A stretch of 64,000 bases of DNA from Blastococcus haudaquaticus (GTDB lineage Bacteria > Actinomycetota > Actinomycetes > Mycobacteriales > Geodermatophilaceae). The position numbers and the translations under genes are program-made. The notes beneath the pieces are model-generated. The model searched no databases, was not told where the DNA came from, and saw only the letters and a program-made list of their open reading frames with translations. This document shows positions 40,388 through 49,332 of this stretch, piece after piece. The stretch is from positions 62,001 to 126,000 of the forward strand of contig NZ_OCNK01000001.1 in assembly GCF_900230285.1 (NCBI RefSeq), in the 5' to 3' direction. Positions within the stretch are counted from its first letter, which is position 1. The number at the start of each line of letters is the position of its first letter.

Positions 40388-40417
40388 TTGCGACGGTTCT
40401 ACGTATTTTCGTACTCT
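40388..40417 (+). promoter_or_regulatory. Leaderless promoter with embedded inverted repeat
   Basis: TTGCGA (40388-40393), an 18-base spacer and TACTCT (40412-40417) form a good -35/-10 pair; the ATG begins seven bases after the -10. Within the spacer TACG-TATTTT-CGTA (40400-40413) is an inverted repeat that touches the -10, a natural place for autoregulation by the winged-helix protein encoded next. Confidence 0.7.
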
Positions 40418-40424
40418 AGGACGC

Positions 40425-40931
40425 ATGGACGACGCACGCCTGCGCGACATCGAGGAGCGGCTCGCCGCGCTCGAGCGCGCCGCCGGTGAGCCCCCGGAGC
40501 CCCCTGTCGGGCTCTCGCCACGGTTCTGGGTCCTCGAGGGGTTGGCGGAGGACGCCGGCACGCTTCCCGGCGGCGCGGTGGTCTACGCCGGCCGGGTCAC
40601 CCTGCCGACCGGCGAGGAGTACTCCTGGCAGCGCACCCACGGCGCCGAACAGGCCCGGGGCGACGAGGCCGTCGACAGCGCCGCCGCACCGGTCCTGGGC
40701 GCGCTGTCGCATCCGGTGCGGCTCCGGCTGCTGCGCGAGGTGCTGGCCGGCTGCACCACCACGGCCGCGCTCGCCGCCCTGCCTGGCCTCGGCACCACCG
40801 GCCAGCTGCACCACCACCTCCGGCAGCTGACGTCGGCCGGCTGGCTCCGGACCACCGCCCGGGGGTCCTACGCCGTTCCCGCGGAGCGTGTCGTCCCGCT
40901 GCACGTCGTCCTCGCGGCGGTGTCGGCATGA
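40425..40931 (+). CDS. ArsR-like winged-helix regulator
   Basis: A 168-aa protein. Residues about 1-30 form a short coiled coil (LRDIEERLAALERAAG), followed by a WVLEGLAEDAGTLPGGAVVYAGRV beta region, and a winged helix at about 88-160: VLGALSHPVRLRLLREVLAG, TTGQLHHHLRQLTSAGWL. The N-terminal extension is not part of ordinary ArsR proteins and may sense something or dimerise. It is translated from a leaderless promoter and its stop overlaps the M23 peptidase ATG (ATGA). The pair likely forms a self-regulated unit. Confidence 0.8.
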   Translation: MDDARLRDIEERLAALERAAGEPPEPPVGLSPRFWVLEGLAEDAGTLPGGAVVYAGRVTLPTGEEYSWQRTHGAEQARGDEAVDSAAAPVLGALSHPVRLRLLREVLAGCTTTAALAALPGLGTTGQLHHHLRQLTSAGWLRTTARGSYAVPAERVVPLHVVLAAVSA

Positions 40932-41731
40932 ACGCGCGGATCGCCGTCGCCCGCATCCGTCCCCCGCTGGTGCCGCTCGGCGTGTTCCTCGTCCTCGCCG
41001 GAGTGGTCGGCCTGCCCTTCGGGGAGCTCGTCGGTGTGGTGGCGCTCCTGGCCGGCATCGCACTCGACCGGGTGGCCCCGCCGCCGGCCGAGGTGCGCGT
41101 GGTCGAGCCGCCGGTGCTCGGCCCCTGGCGGGCGCTGAACTCGCCGACGATGGGCGTGCCGTCCCACGGCACCCACGGCTTCGGGCAGACCTGGGCCGTC
41201 GACCTGGTGGCCGAGCCGGCCGAGCGCGAGCGCCCGGCCTTCGGGTCCGGCGGCCAGTGGCGACCGGTGACGGACTACCCGGCCTTCGGCCTCCCGGTGC
41301 TCGCCCCCCTCGACGGCACCGTCGTGCGGGCACACGACCGGCGGCGCGACCACCGGGCCCGCAGCGGCTGGGCGTCGCTGATCTGGCTGATGGTGGTGGA
41401 GGGCTTCGTCCGCCAGGTGGGCGGTACCCGGTGGCTGCTCGGCAACCACCTCGTGCTGGACGACGGCGCCGGCACCTGCGTCGTGCTCGCCCACCTGCGC
41501 CGCGGCTCGGTGCGCGTGGCCGTCGGGGACCGGGTGGCGGCGGGCGAGCAGGTCGCCGACTGCGGCAACTCGGGCAACAGCAGCGAACCGCACCTGCACG
41601 TGCAGCTCACCGACTCGGCCTGGGTGCCCGGCGCCTGCGGCCGGCCCATGGCCGTCCGCGGCGGCGCTGCCGACGGTGGGGACGGGCTACCGGGCAACGG
41701 CGAGCTGATGCACGCCGGCCTCCCGGCGTGA
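40928..41731 (+). CDS. Membrane-anchored M23 family metallopeptidase
   Basis: A 267-aa LytM-like protein. Two hydrophobic segments near the N-terminus (about 10-50, PLVPLGVFLVLAGVVGLPF and LVGVVALLAGIAL) anchor it. The peptidase domain has the zinc ligands in SHGTHGFGQTWAVDL (His and Asp) and HLHVQL, with NHLVLDDGAG and GDRVAAGEQVADCGNSGNS between. Both metal motifs are intact, so an active peptidoglycan hydrolase is possible. It is coupled to the winged-helix gene before it. Confidence 0.85.
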   Translation: MNARIAVARIRPPLVPLGVFLVLAGVVGLPFGELVGVVALLAGIALDRVAPPPAEVRVVEPPVLGPWRALNSPTMGVPSHGTHGFGQTWAVDLVAEPAERERPAFGSGGQWRPVTDYPAFGLPVLAPLDGTVVRAHDRRRDHRARSGWASLIWLMVVEGFVRQVGGTRWLLGNHLVLDDGAGTCVVLAHLRRGSVRVAVGDRVAAGEQVADCGNSGNSSEPHLHVQLTDSAWVPGACGRPMAVRGGAADGGDGLPGNGELMHAGLPA

Positions 41732-41738
41732 GCCGCCC

Positions 41739-42053
41739 TCAGTGCGCCGGTGGCGCCGGTGCGTCGTCCCCGGTCTCCGGCGACGCGACCACGATCGGCC
41801 GCAGGCGCGTCCAGAGCGCGAACGCCAGCGCGAACACGATCATGGCCAGGCCGACCCAGAGGTTGGCATTGAACCCGTCGGTCTTCGCGAGCGCGTCCTC
41901 GTCGTTGTCGACGAGGCCGACCACGACCAGGACGACGCCGTAGAAGCCGATCAGTGCGGCGATGACGTTGCGGACGTCGAAGGCGCCGGCGGCGTGCTTC
42001 TCGCCCGAGCCCGTGCCCGCGTCACTGCCTGCGGAGCTCCCTGCTGTGCTCAT
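41739..42053 (-). CDS. Small two-helix membrane protein
   Basis: A 104-aa protein with a Ser/Gly-rich N-terminus and two transmembrane helices (about 30-48, NVIAALIGFYGVVLVVVGLV, and about 63-82, LWVGLAMIVFALAFALW). It lies 17 bases downstream of the sodium symporter gene and likely belongs to the same operon with galK and galT. It could be an accessory or regulatory subunit of the transporter, but the family is unknown to me. Confidence 0.75.
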   Translation of the reverse strand: MSTAGSSAGSDAGTGSGEKHAAGAFDVRNVIAALIGFYGVVLVVVGLVDNDEDALAKTDGFNANLWVGLAMIVFALAFALWTRLRPIVVASPETGDDAPAPPAH

Positions 42054-42070
42054 CGGTCCAGTCCCCTGAC

Positions 42071-43756
42071 TCAGCGGAAGATGACGTTCAGGATGATCAC
42101 CATGACCAGCGAGATCCCGGCCAGCTTCGTCGGCGACCGGTACCACGGCAGCCGGGACGCCTCGGGATCGGTGCGCTGCTCCTTGGGCGTCTCGGAGTAG
42201 ACCAGCCCGACCAGTTCGGACACCGGCTTCGGCTGCGTCACCTGGGTGACCAGGACGCTCACGACGATGTCGACGACGAACGCGGCGCCGGCGGCCACGA
42301 AGCTCGCCCCCTGCCCACCGAGCGGGATCACGCCGGTGGACAGCGCACCCAGGGCGTCCTCGCTCAGGAAGGCGACGGCGACGGCAGCGAGGGTGCCCGA
42401 CACGAGGCCCGCCCACCCGGCGGTCGGCGTCATCCGCTTCCAGAACATGCCGAGGATGAACGTGGCGAACAGCGGCGCGTTGAAGAACCCGAACAGCGTC
42501 TGGAGGTAGTCCATCAGGTTCGTGTAGCCGGACGCGATGAGCGCCGTCCCGATGGCGGTGACGGTGGCGCCGACCGTCGCCCACCGGCCCACCTTCAGGT
42601 AGTAGTCGTCGGGCCGGTCCTTCCTCACGTACTGCTGCCACAGGTCGTAGCTGAAGACGGTGTTGAAGGCGGAGATGTTGGCCGCCATGCCGGCCATGAA
42701 GGCGGCCAGCAGACCGGCGAGCGCGACACCCAGCAGACCGTTGGGCAGCACGTCGCTGATCAGGTACAGGATCGAGTTGTTGTAGTCGAAGTCCGGGTCA
42801 CCGCTCGCCTTCGCCTCCACGACCTCCGGGACGAGGACGGTGGCGATGAGGCCGGGGATGACCACGATGAACGGCACGAACATCTTCGGGAACGAACCGA
42901 TGATCGGCGTCGCCCGCGCGGCCGAGATCGAGTGCGTGGCCATGGCCCGCTGCACCTCGACGAAGTTCGTCGTCCAGTAGCCGAAGGACAGCACGAACCC
43001 GAGGCCGAAGACGATGCCGACGACCGACCAGAACGGGCTCTCGAAGCCCGTGAGCTCCGTCGCGGGCCAGGACTGCAGCATCTCCTCGTTGCCCGCGTCG
43101 GTGACCTTGTCGATCAGCCCGCCGACACCACCCACCCGGTGCAGGCCGATCAGGGTCAGCGGCACGAGCGCGGCGACGATGACGAAGAACTGCAGGACCT
43201 CGTTGTAGATGGCTGCCGACAGCCCGCCGAGGGTGATGTAGCTGAGCACGACGACCGCGGCGACGATCAGCGACACCCACAGCGGCCAGCCGAGCAGCAG
43301 CTCGACGATGTGCGCCAGCAGGTAGAGGTTGATGCCCGCGATGAGCACCTGCGCGACGGCGAAGCTGATGGCGTTGACCAGGTGCGCCCCGGTGCCGAAC
43401 CGCCGGCGCATGAACTCGGGGACGCTGCGGACCTTGGACCCGTAGTAGAAGGGCATCATCACGATGCCCAGGAACAGCATCGCGGGCACGGCGCCGATCC
43501 AGAAGTAGTGCATGGTCGCCATGCCGAACTGGGCCCCGTTGGCCGACATGCCGACGATCTCGACGGCGCCCAGGTTCGCGGAGATGAAGGCGAGGCCGGT
43601 CACCCACGCCGGCAGCGAACGGCCGGAGAGGAAGAAGTCGAGGCTGTCGGAGACCCGCCGGCGGGCGGCGAACCCGATCCCCAGCACGACGGCGAAGTAG
43701 GCAGCGACCAGCGCGTAGTCGACGAGGTTCGCGTCGAGCTGCAGGGCGTCGTCCAT
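42071..43756 (-). CDS. Sodium:solute symporter (SSS/SGLT family), probable galactose uptake
   Basis: A 561-aa transporter with about 14 hydrophobic helices. The SSS signature region is visible: FFLSGRSLPAWVTGLAFISA, NLGAVEIVGMSANGAQFG, and VRSVPEFMRRRFG. GAAGAGG lies upstream of the ATG. Located 23 bases downstream of galK and galT, which points to galactose (or a galactoside) as substrate, as in sugar-type SGLT homologues; this is inferred from context. It is followed by a small membrane protein. Confidence 0.88.
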   Translation of the reverse strand: MDDALQLDANLVDYALVAAYFAVVLGIGFAARRRVSDSLDFFLSGRSLPAWVTGLAFISANLGAVEIVGMSANGAQFGMATMHYFWIGAVPAMLFLGIVMMPFYYGSKVRSVPEFMRRRFGTGAHLVNAISFAVAQVLIAGINLYLLAHIVELLLGWPLWVSLIVAAVVVLSYITLGGLSAAIYNEVLQFFVIVAALVPLTLIGLHRVGGVGGLIDKVTDAGNEEMLQSWPATELTGFESPFWSVVGIVFGLGFVLSFGYWTTNFVEVQRAMATHSISAARATPIIGSFPKMFVPFIVVIPGLIATVLVPEVVEAKASGDPDFDYNNSILYLISDVLPNGLLGVALAGLLAAFMAGMAANISAFNTVFSYDLWQQYVRKDRPDDYYLKVGRWATVGATVTAIGTALIASGYTNLMDYLQTLFGFFNAPLFATFILGMFWKRMTPTAGWAGLVSGTLAAVAVAFLSEDALGALSTGVIPLGGQGASFVAAGAAFVVDIVVSVLVTQVTQPKPVSELVGLVYSETPKEQRTDPEASRLPWYRSPTKLAGISLVMVIILNVIFR

Positions 43757-43779
43757 CGGGATCCTCTTCTCGGCGTCGG

Positions 43780-44949
43780 TCAGGACAGGCGGCGGGCGCC
43801 GGCGGACGGCACGGTGACGAACGTGCGGGGCGGGGCGGAGCCCTCCCGCTCGAAGCGGGCGGCCACGCCCCCGGTGACGGGGTCGACGGCATCGGCGTCC
43901 ACCAGCGCGATGACGCTCCCGCCGAACCCGCCGCCCACCATCCGGGCGCCGTGGGCGCCGGCCTCGAGTGCGGACTCGACGCAGGCGTCGAGCAGCGGGA
44001 TGGAGATCTCGAAGTCGTCGCGCAGGGACGCGTGGCCGGCGGTGAGGACGGGGCCGATGGCCCGCGGGTCGGCGTCCCCGGAGAGCGCGGCCACGACCTC
44101 CAGGACCCGGGCGTCCTCGGTGACGATGTGGCGGGCCCGCCGGAGCAGCACGTCGCCCTCGGGCGTGCCGTCGTCCAGCACGCCCAGGGACGCCTCGTCC
44201 TCGACCTCCCGCAGGAACTCCACCCCCAGCCGGGCGGCGGCCTGCTCGCACTCGCGCCGCCGGTCGCCGTAGCCGCCCTCGGCGTGGTCGTGCGTGGTGC
44301 CGGAGTCGATGACCAGCAGGGCCAGCCCGGTGGCGGACAGGTCGAAGGGCACCTGCCGGCTGGAACGGTCCCGGGTGTCGAGGAACAGGGCGTGCCCGCT
44401 GGTGCAGAGCAGCGACGCCGACTGGTCGAGGATGCCCGTGGGTGCGCCGACGAAGTCGTTCTCCGCCCGGCGGGCGACGTCGACCAGGTCCCCGGGGGCG
44501 AGGTCGAGACCGAGCAGGTCCCGCAGCGCCAGCGCGACGGAGCACGACAGCGCGGCCGACGACGACAGACCGGCGCCGGACGGGACGTCGCCGTCCACGA
44601 GGATGCTGAACCCGCCCGGGGCACGGTCCCTGAGCTCGTGCACCACGCCGGCGGGGTAGCCCGCCCAGCCGTCCGGACGGCCGGGCGCGAGGTCGGCGAC
44701 GGCGACCTCCACCACCTGGTCGGGGTGCTGGAGCGAGGCGAGCACGACCGTGCCGTCGGTGCGGCGGGCCACCGCGGCCCGGGTGGTGTGCGGGAGGGCG
44801 ATCGGCAGCACGAAGCCGCCGTTGTAGTCGGTGTGCTCCCCGATCACGTTCGCCCGGCCCGGCGCGGCCCAGACGCCCTCGGCAGCGGCGCCGAACCGGT
44901 CCTGGAACGCCTGCCGGGCGCGGACGGCCGCGTCCTCGTCGCTGATCAC
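43780..44949 (-). CDS. galK: Galactokinase
   Basis: Phosphorylates galactose at C1 in the Leloir pathway. The 389-aa GHMP kinase shows the galactokinase signature GRANVIGEHTDYNGGFVLPIAL (about 31-52), the ATP loop VPSGAGLSSSAALS, and MVGGGFGGSVIALV near the end. The GTG start overlaps the galT stop (GTGA). Order galT-galK-symporter-small membrane protein; no galE or regulator is present here. Confidence 0.96.
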   Translation of the reverse strand: MISDEDAAVRARQAFQDRFGAAAEGVWAAPGRANVIGEHTDYNGGFVLPIALPHTTRAAVARRTDGTVVLASLQHPDQVVEVAVADLAPGRPDGWAGYPAGVVHELRDRAPGGFSILVDGDVPSGAGLSSSAALSCSVALALRDLLGLDLAPGDLVDVARRAENDFVGAPTGILDQSASLLCTSGHALFLDTRDRSSRQVPFDLSATGLALLVIDSGTTHDHAEGGYGDRRRECEQAAARLGVEFLREVEDEASLGVLDDGTPEGDVLLRRARHIVTEDARVLEVVAALSGDADPRAIGPVLTAGHASLRDDFEISIPLLDACVESALEAGAHGARMVGGGFGGSVIALVDADAVDPVTGGVAARFEREGSAPPRTFVTVPSAGARRLS

Positions 44950-46031
44950 GGGAGGACGACCGCCCGGAGCTGCTCCGCGACGTCCTCCGGGTTCGTGTCG
45001 GTGATGAACGCGCCCATCCCCGACTCCGAGCCGGCGAGGTACTTCAGCTTCCCCGGGGCCCGCCGGAAGGAGAAGACCTGCAGGTGCAGCCACCAGTCCT
45101 CGCGCCCGGAGTGCACCGGGGCCTGGTTCCACGACGCGATGTAGGGCATCGGCGTGTCCATGCGGTGTGCGAACCGGCCCAGGACGTCGAGGTAGACGTC
45201 GACGAAGGCGTCGCGCTCGTCGTCGGTGAGCGACGGGATGTCGGGCACCCGCCGGGTCGGGAACAGCTGCACCTCGTAGGGCCAGCGGGTGGCGGCCGGG
45301 ACGAACGCCGTCCAGTGCTCGTTGGCGGTGACCACCCGGGGCCCGGAGCGCTCGGCCGCCTCGACCTCGGCGAACAGGTCGCCGCCGGTGTTCTCCCGGT
45401 GGCGCTGCACCGAGGTCAGGATCCGCTCGATCCGCGGCGGCAGGTACGGATAGGCGTAGATCTGCCCGTGCGGGTGCGCCAGCGTCACCCCGATCTCCTC
45501 GCCGTGGTTCTCGAACGGGAAGACGTACTCGACGCCGTCCAGCGCACCCAGCGTCTCCGTCCGGTCGGCCCAGACGTCGACGACCAGCCGGGCCCGGTCG
45601 TGCCCGAGGTCGGCGAAGACCCGTTCGTGGTCATCGGTGAAGCACACGACCTCGGCGCGGCCGTAGCCCGGCCGCAGCTCGGCCAGCGGCGCACCGGGAG
45701 CGGTGGGCGGCACGTCGCGGTCGACACCGGTGGCCAGCGAGGGGAACCGGTTCTCGAAGACGACGACCTCGTACGCGCTCTCCGGGATCTCGGTCGGGCG
45801 TCCGGGGCTCGAGGCGTCGAGCGGGCACTCGTCGGCCGGGGGCAGGAAGGTGCGGGTCTGCCGGTGCGAGGCGATGGCCACCCATTCGCCGAGCAGTGCG
45901 TCGTAGCGGAGCTGGGACCGGTTGGCGACCTGCGGGAGGTCGCGGGTGTCGACGGCGTCGCGGGGTGTCGGCTCCCGGTCGAAGTACAGGATCTCCCGGC
46001 CGTCGGCCAGGCGCCGGCTCGTCCGGATCAC
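44946..46031 (-). CDS. galT: Galactose-1-phosphate uridylyltransferase
   Basis: Exchanges UMP between UDP-glucose and galactose 1-phosphate. The 361-aa protein has the N-terminal RYDALLGEWVAIASHRQTRTFLP, the catalytic HPH-type motif as LAHPHGQIYAYP, and a late PYIASWNQAPVHSGREDWWLHLQVF. The GTG start begins MIRTSRRLADGREI. It heads the galactose operon; a TAGCGT -10-like box lies about 55 bases upstream. Confidence 0.96.
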   Translation of the reverse strand: MIRTSRRLADGREILYFDREPTPRDAVDTRDLPQVANRSQLRYDALLGEWVAIASHRQTRTFLPPADECPLDASSPGRPTEIPESAYEVVVFENRFPSLATGVDRDVPPTAPGAPLAELRPGYGRAEVVCFTDDHERVFADLGHDRARLVVDVWADRTETLGALDGVEYVFPFENHGEEIGVTLAHPHGQIYAYPYLPPRIERILTSVQRHRENTGGDLFAEVEAAERSGPRVVTANEHWTAFVPAATRWPYEVQLFPTRRVPDIPSLTDDERDAFVDVYLDVLGRFAHRMDTPMPYIASWNQAPVHSGREDWWLHLQVFSFRRAPGKLKYLAGSESGMGAFITDTNPEDVAEQLRAVVLP

Positions 46032-46140
46032 CGCTGACCACCCCTCTTGTCGGCCGTGTCACCGAGCGTGAAGGGCCGGGTCGACGCTAGTCCGCCCGAG
46101 GATCACCCTGCCAGTCAGGGGGCCGGTTTCACCCGGAACG

Positions 46141-46176
46141 ACGAGAGCCCCCGACCTGCAGGTCGGGGGCTCTCGT
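46141..46176 (-). terminator. 36-bp perfect palindrome, terminator of the first tRNA-Glu unit
   Basis: ACGAGAGCCCCCGACC, TGCA, then the exact complement: a 16-bp stem that is self-complementary over all 36 bases. It follows the tRNA at 46183-46255 by six bases in the direction of transcription and also separates it from galT. Confidence 0.85.
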
Positions 46177-46182
46177 GCGGTG

Positions 46183-46255
46183 TAGCCCCGAAGGGATTCG
46201 AACCCTCGCTACCGCCGTGAGAGGGCGGCGTCCTAGGCCGCTAGACGACGGGGCC
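46183..46255 (-). tRNA. tRNA-Glu (anticodon CTC)
   Basis: A 73-base cloverleaf on the minus strand: acceptor GGCCCCG pairs with CGGGGCT (terminal G-U), D-arm GTCTAGCGGCCTAGGAC, anticodon stem GCCGCC/GGCGG-T with loop CTCTCAC giving anticodon CTC, T-arm GAGGG-TTCGAAT-CCCTT, discriminator A. CCA is not encoded. It reads GAG codons. Confidence 0.93.
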
Positions 46256-46323
46256 GTGCACCGTGAGTGCGCCGCCATTCTGCCACGGCGGCGGGAGCCG
46301 CCACGCGGGGCCCCCGAGAACCG

Positions 46324-46358
46324 CGAGAGCCCCCGGCCGGGAAGGCCGGGGGCTCTCG
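46324..46358 (-). terminator. Terminator hairpin of the second tRNA-Glu unit
   Basis: CGAGAGCCCCCGGCC, GGGAA, GGCCGGGGGCTCTCG: a perfect 15-bp stem with a 5-base loop, seven bases downstream of the tRNA at 46366-46438. It resembles the hairpin at 46141, showing that the duplicated unit includes the terminator. Confidence 0.85.
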
Positions 46359-46365
46359 TGTGGTG

Positions 46366-46438
46366 TAGCCCCGAAGGGATTCGAACCCTCGCTACCGCCG
46401 TGAGAGGGCGGCGTCCTGGGCCGCTAGACGACGGGGCC
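46366..46438 (-). tRNA. tRNA-Glu (anticodon CTC), second copy
   Basis: Identical to the copy at 46183-46255 except for one base in the D-loop (GGCCCAGG instead of GGCCTAGG). Same anticodon CTC, same discriminator A, no encoded CCA. The two copies lie 183 bases apart, each with its own terminator, as a tandem duplication. Confidence 0.93.
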
Positions 46439-46472
46439 GTGCGGTGCTGCGGAGGACAGAACTTCTTCCTCG

Positions 46473-46544
46473 CTGGGGTACCAGGACTCGAACCTAGACT
46501 AACGGAACCAGAAACCGTCGGGCTGCCAATTACCCCATACCCCA
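46473..46544 (-). tRNA. tRNA-Gln (anticodon CTG)
   Basis: A 72-base cloverleaf on the minus strand: acceptor TGGGGTA pairs with TACCCCA, D-arm GGGTAATTGGCAGCCC, anticodon loop TTCTGGT with anticodon CTG, T-loop TTCGAGT, discriminator G. The last anticodon-stem pair (31-39) is T-T, a mismatch, where related tRNAs usually have A-T. It is transcribed first, ahead of the two tRNA-Glu genes. Confidence 0.9.
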
Positions 46545-46621
46545 TGGGTGGCACCTCGCGGCGCCGCAGAAGACGATACCCGACGCGTCCCGGCCGGGTC
46601 GCACCCACCCCCGGTGACGGC

Positions 46622-47851
46622 TCAGCGCCCGGGCACCGGCGCCGGGTGCGTCGGGGTCCGCAGGTCCAGTGCCCCGGTGAGCGTCTCGGGCCCCAGCCGC
46701 CCCCGGGTCCGGGCGACGACGGCGATGTAGGCGGCCATGGAGGTGAGGCTGAGCACGGCGAACGCGACGCCCAGCCCGGCAGGCACCTGGTCGGTCGCCA
46801 CCCCTTCGCCGAGCGCACCGGCGAGCACGAAGACGAGGACGTTGTTGACGGCGTGCAGGACGATCGCTGCCTCCAGCCCACCGGTCAGCCAGACGACCGC
46901 CGACGCGGTCAGCCCGAAGGCGAAGCGGTCGAGGAACGTCAGGGTGTCCTGCTGGCCGTGCGCCGCGGCGAACAGGGCGGCGCTCAGCACCGCGGCGACC
47001 ACCGCACCCACCTGCGGCGCGCGGATCCAGCCGGCGATCGCCTGGCTGAGGTAGCCGCGGAACACGTACTCCTCGGCGGCGGACTGCAGCGGTGTGGTGA
47101 GCAGCACGACCACGAGGAGCCATCCGTAGGAGGGCACCGGCCCGGTGACCTCCTCTCCCCCGGCGGTGAAGCCGAGCAGTACCGAGAGGCCGATCCCGAC
47201 ACCGAGCGTCGCCAGGGCGAACCCGATGTAGGGCACCAGCAAGCGCCGGCGCAGCCGTCCCAGGACCGACGAGGACCACCCCCGGCGCATCCCGTGCACG
47301 ACGGCCCAGGCCATCCACACGCACGGGATGGCGACGATCAGCGAGGCGTTGAGGAAGAGGAGCACCCAGGGGTCGCTGAACTCGTCCAGCGCCAGGTCGG
47401 GAAGAGCGCCGGGGTCGGCGCCGGAGGCCAGGAGCCCCACGACACCGGCGACCGCGGTGACCACCGCCAGGGCGACGTACACGACCACGAGCAGCAGCAA
47501 CCCGAGCGCCGGCCGCCACCAGGCCCAGTCCCGGGACCGCATGGCCAGCAGGAAGGACGTCGGCTCGTCGTGCGGCGGGGTGCCCGGCGGGGGCGCCCAG
47601 CGCACCACCGGCGGTGGCGGGAAGGCCGGCGCCCAGCCCGGTGGCGGGCCCATCGCGTACGGCTGCGGCGGCCACGGGGACTGCGGGGGCTGCGGTGGCC
47701 ACGCGGACTGCGGCGGCCAGGGCGGTGGCGGACCCCAGGGCGCCGGAGCCCAGGGCGGCGTGACCGGTGCGCCCTGCCAGGGCGCGGGACGGCGCGTCGG
47801 CGGTGGGCCCTCGTACGGCTCGGCGGCCGGGTCGCCGCCCGCACCGGTCAT
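46622..47851 (-). CDS. CPBP family intramembrane metalloprotease with Pro-rich N-terminus
   Basis: A 409-aa membrane protein. Residues 1-95 are a disordered Pro/Trp/Gly-rich cytoplasmic region (PPWPPQ-type repeats); eight hydrophobic helices follow. The CPBP/Abi motifs are present: [11 protein letters not shown] (EExxxR), [11 protein letters not shown] (FxxxH) and LHAVNNVLV (HxxxN). This makes an active CAAX-type protease plausible; substrates are unknown. The ATG overlaps the gltX stop (ATGA), and the tRNA genes follow, so it is co-transcribed with gltX. Confidence 0.88.
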   Translation of the reverse strand: MTGAGGDPAAEPYEGPPPTRRPAPWQGAPVTPPWAPAPWGPPPPWPPQSAWPPQPPQSPWPPQPYAMGPPPGWAPAFPPPPVVRWAPPPGTPPHDEPTSFLLAMRSRDWAWWRPALGLLLLVVVYVALAVVTAVAGVVGLLASGADPGALPDLALDEFSDPWVLLFLNASLIVAIPCVWMAWAVVHGMRRGWSSSVLGRLRRRLLVPYIGFALATLGVGIGLSVLLGFTAGGEEVTGPVPSYGWLLVVVLLTTPLQSAAEEYVFRGYLSQAIAGWIRAPQVGAVVAAVLSAALFAAAHGQQDTLTFLDRFAFGLTASAVVWLTGGLEAAIVLHAVNNVLVFVLAGALGEGVATDQVPAGLGVAFAVLSLTSMAAYIAVVARTRGRLGPETLTGALDLRTPTHPAPVPGR

Positions 47852-49332
47852 CCGGCGGCGCCGCCCGTGAGGGTGCGGGCGGCGGCCAGTCGGGCCAGCG
47901 TGCGCTCCCGGCCCAGCAGCTCGATCGACTCGTACAGCGGCGGCGACACCGTGCGGCCGCTCACCGCCACCCGGACCGGGCCGAACGCCTGGCGGGGCTT
48001 GCGGCCCAGCCCGTCGACGAGGGCGCCCTTCAGCGCCGCCTCGATCGCGGGGGTCGACCAGTCCTCGAGCTGCGCCAGCGCCGAGGTGGCGGCGTCGAGC
48101 ACCTCTGCGGCGTCGGCCCCGGACAGCTGCTTCTCCGCTGCCGACGGCTCGATCTCCACGTCCTCCACGAAGAGGAAGCGCAGGAGGCCCACGGCCTCGG
48201 AGAGCACGATCATGCGTTCCTGGGCCATCGGCGCGATCGCGGTCAGCAGCCGCTGCTGCTCGGGCGTCGGCGGCTCGGTCACCAGGCCCGCGCCCGCGAG
48301 GTACGGCGTCACCTGCTCGGTGAACTCCTCCACCGGCAGGGCGCGCAGATGGGTGGCGTTGATCGCCTCCGCCTTCTTGAGGTCGAAGCGGGCGGGGTTG
48401 GCGCTGACCCGCGTGACGTCGAAGGCCTCGACCATCTCCGCCATCGAGAAGATGTCGCGGTCCTCGGCGATCGACCAGCCCAGCAGCGCCAGGTAGTTGG
48501 CGAAGCCCTCGGGCAGGAAGCCGCGCTCGCGGTAGACGTCGAGGTTGGACTGCGGGTCGCGCTTCGAGAGCTTCTTGTTCCCCTCGCCGGTGACGTAGGG
48601 CAGGTGCCCGAACCGCGGAGTGGCGGAGGCGACGCCGATGTCGGTGAGCGCGGCGTAGAGGGCCAGCTGACGGGGCGTGGAGGGCAGCAGGTCCTCGCCG
48701 CGCAGCACGTCGGTGATGCCCATCAGCGCGTCGTCGACGGGGTTGACGAAGGGGTACAGCGGGGCGCCGTTGCCGCGCACCAGGACGAAGTCGGGGACGG
48801 AGCCCGCCGCGAAGCGGACCTCGCCGCGCACCAGGTCGGTCCAGACCAGGTCCTCGTCGGGCATGCGCAGCCGCAGAACGGGGTCGCGGCCCTCCGCGCG
48901 GAAGGCCGCCTTCTGGGCGTCGGTGAGGAAGCGGTCGTGGTTGTCGTAGCCGAGCTTGGGGTCCTGGCCGGCCGCCCGGCGGCGGGCGTCGACCTCCTCG
49001 TTGGTCGAGAACGACTCGTAGGCGTGCCCGGAGGCCAGCAGCGACGCTGCGACGTCGGCGTAGACCTCGCCCCGCTCCGACTGCCGGTAGGGCCCGTGCG
49101 GTCCGCCGACCTCCGGGCCCTCGTCCCACTCCAGGCCCAGCCAGCGCAGGCAGTCGAGCAGGTGCCGGTAGGACTCCTCGGAGTCGCGGGAGGCGTCGGT
49201 GTCCTCGATGCGGAAGACGAAGGTGCCACCGGTGTGCCGCGCGTGCGCCCAGTTGAACAGCGCGGTGCGCATCAGCCCGACGTGCACCGTGCCGGTGGGT
49301 GACGGGCAGAACCGGGTGCGCACCTCGCTCAT
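47848..49332 (-). CDS. gltX: Glutamyl-tRNA synthetase
   Basis: Class I synthetase of 494 aa. The HIGH-type motif is in [21 protein letters not shown] (HVGL), FRIEDTD follows, and the KMSKS-type loop is [14 protein letters not shown]. Actinobacteria generally lack GlnRS, so this enzyme should charge both tRNA-Glu and tRNA-Gln, with GatCAB correcting the latter. The nearby tRNA-Gln and tRNA-Glu genes fit that. ATG overlaps the FAH gene stop, and its own stop overlaps the CPBP gene. Confidence 0.96.
   Translation of the reverse strand: MSEVRTRFCPSPTGTVHVGLMRTALFNWAHARHTGGTFVFRIEDTDASRDSEESYRHLLDCLRWLGLEWDEGPEVGGPHGPYRQSERGEVYADVAASLLASGHAYESFSTNEEVDARRRAAGQDPKLGYDNHDRFLTDAQKAAFRAEGRDPVLRLRMPDEDLVWTDLVRGEVRFAAGSVPDFVLVRGNGAPLYPFVNPVDDALMGITDVLRGEDLLPSTPRQLALYAALTDIGVASATPRFGHLPYVTGEGNKKLSKRDPQSNLDVYRERGFLPEGFANYLALLGWSIAEDRDIFSMAEMVEAFDVTRVSANPARFDLKKAEAINATHLRALPVEEFTEQVTPYLAGAGLVTEPPTPEQQRLLTAIAPMAQERMIVLSEAVGLLRFLFVEDVEIEPSAAEKQLSGADAAEVLDAATSALAQLEDWSTPAIEAALKGALVDGLGRKPRQAFGPVRVAVSGRTVSPPLYESIELLGRERTLARLAAARTLTGGAAG

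Noticed and set aside
46141-46544. Integration site or genomic island at the tRNA cluster
   Set aside because: No integrase and no repeated tRNA 3' end beyond the tandem tRNA-Glu copy; flanking genes are housekeeping.
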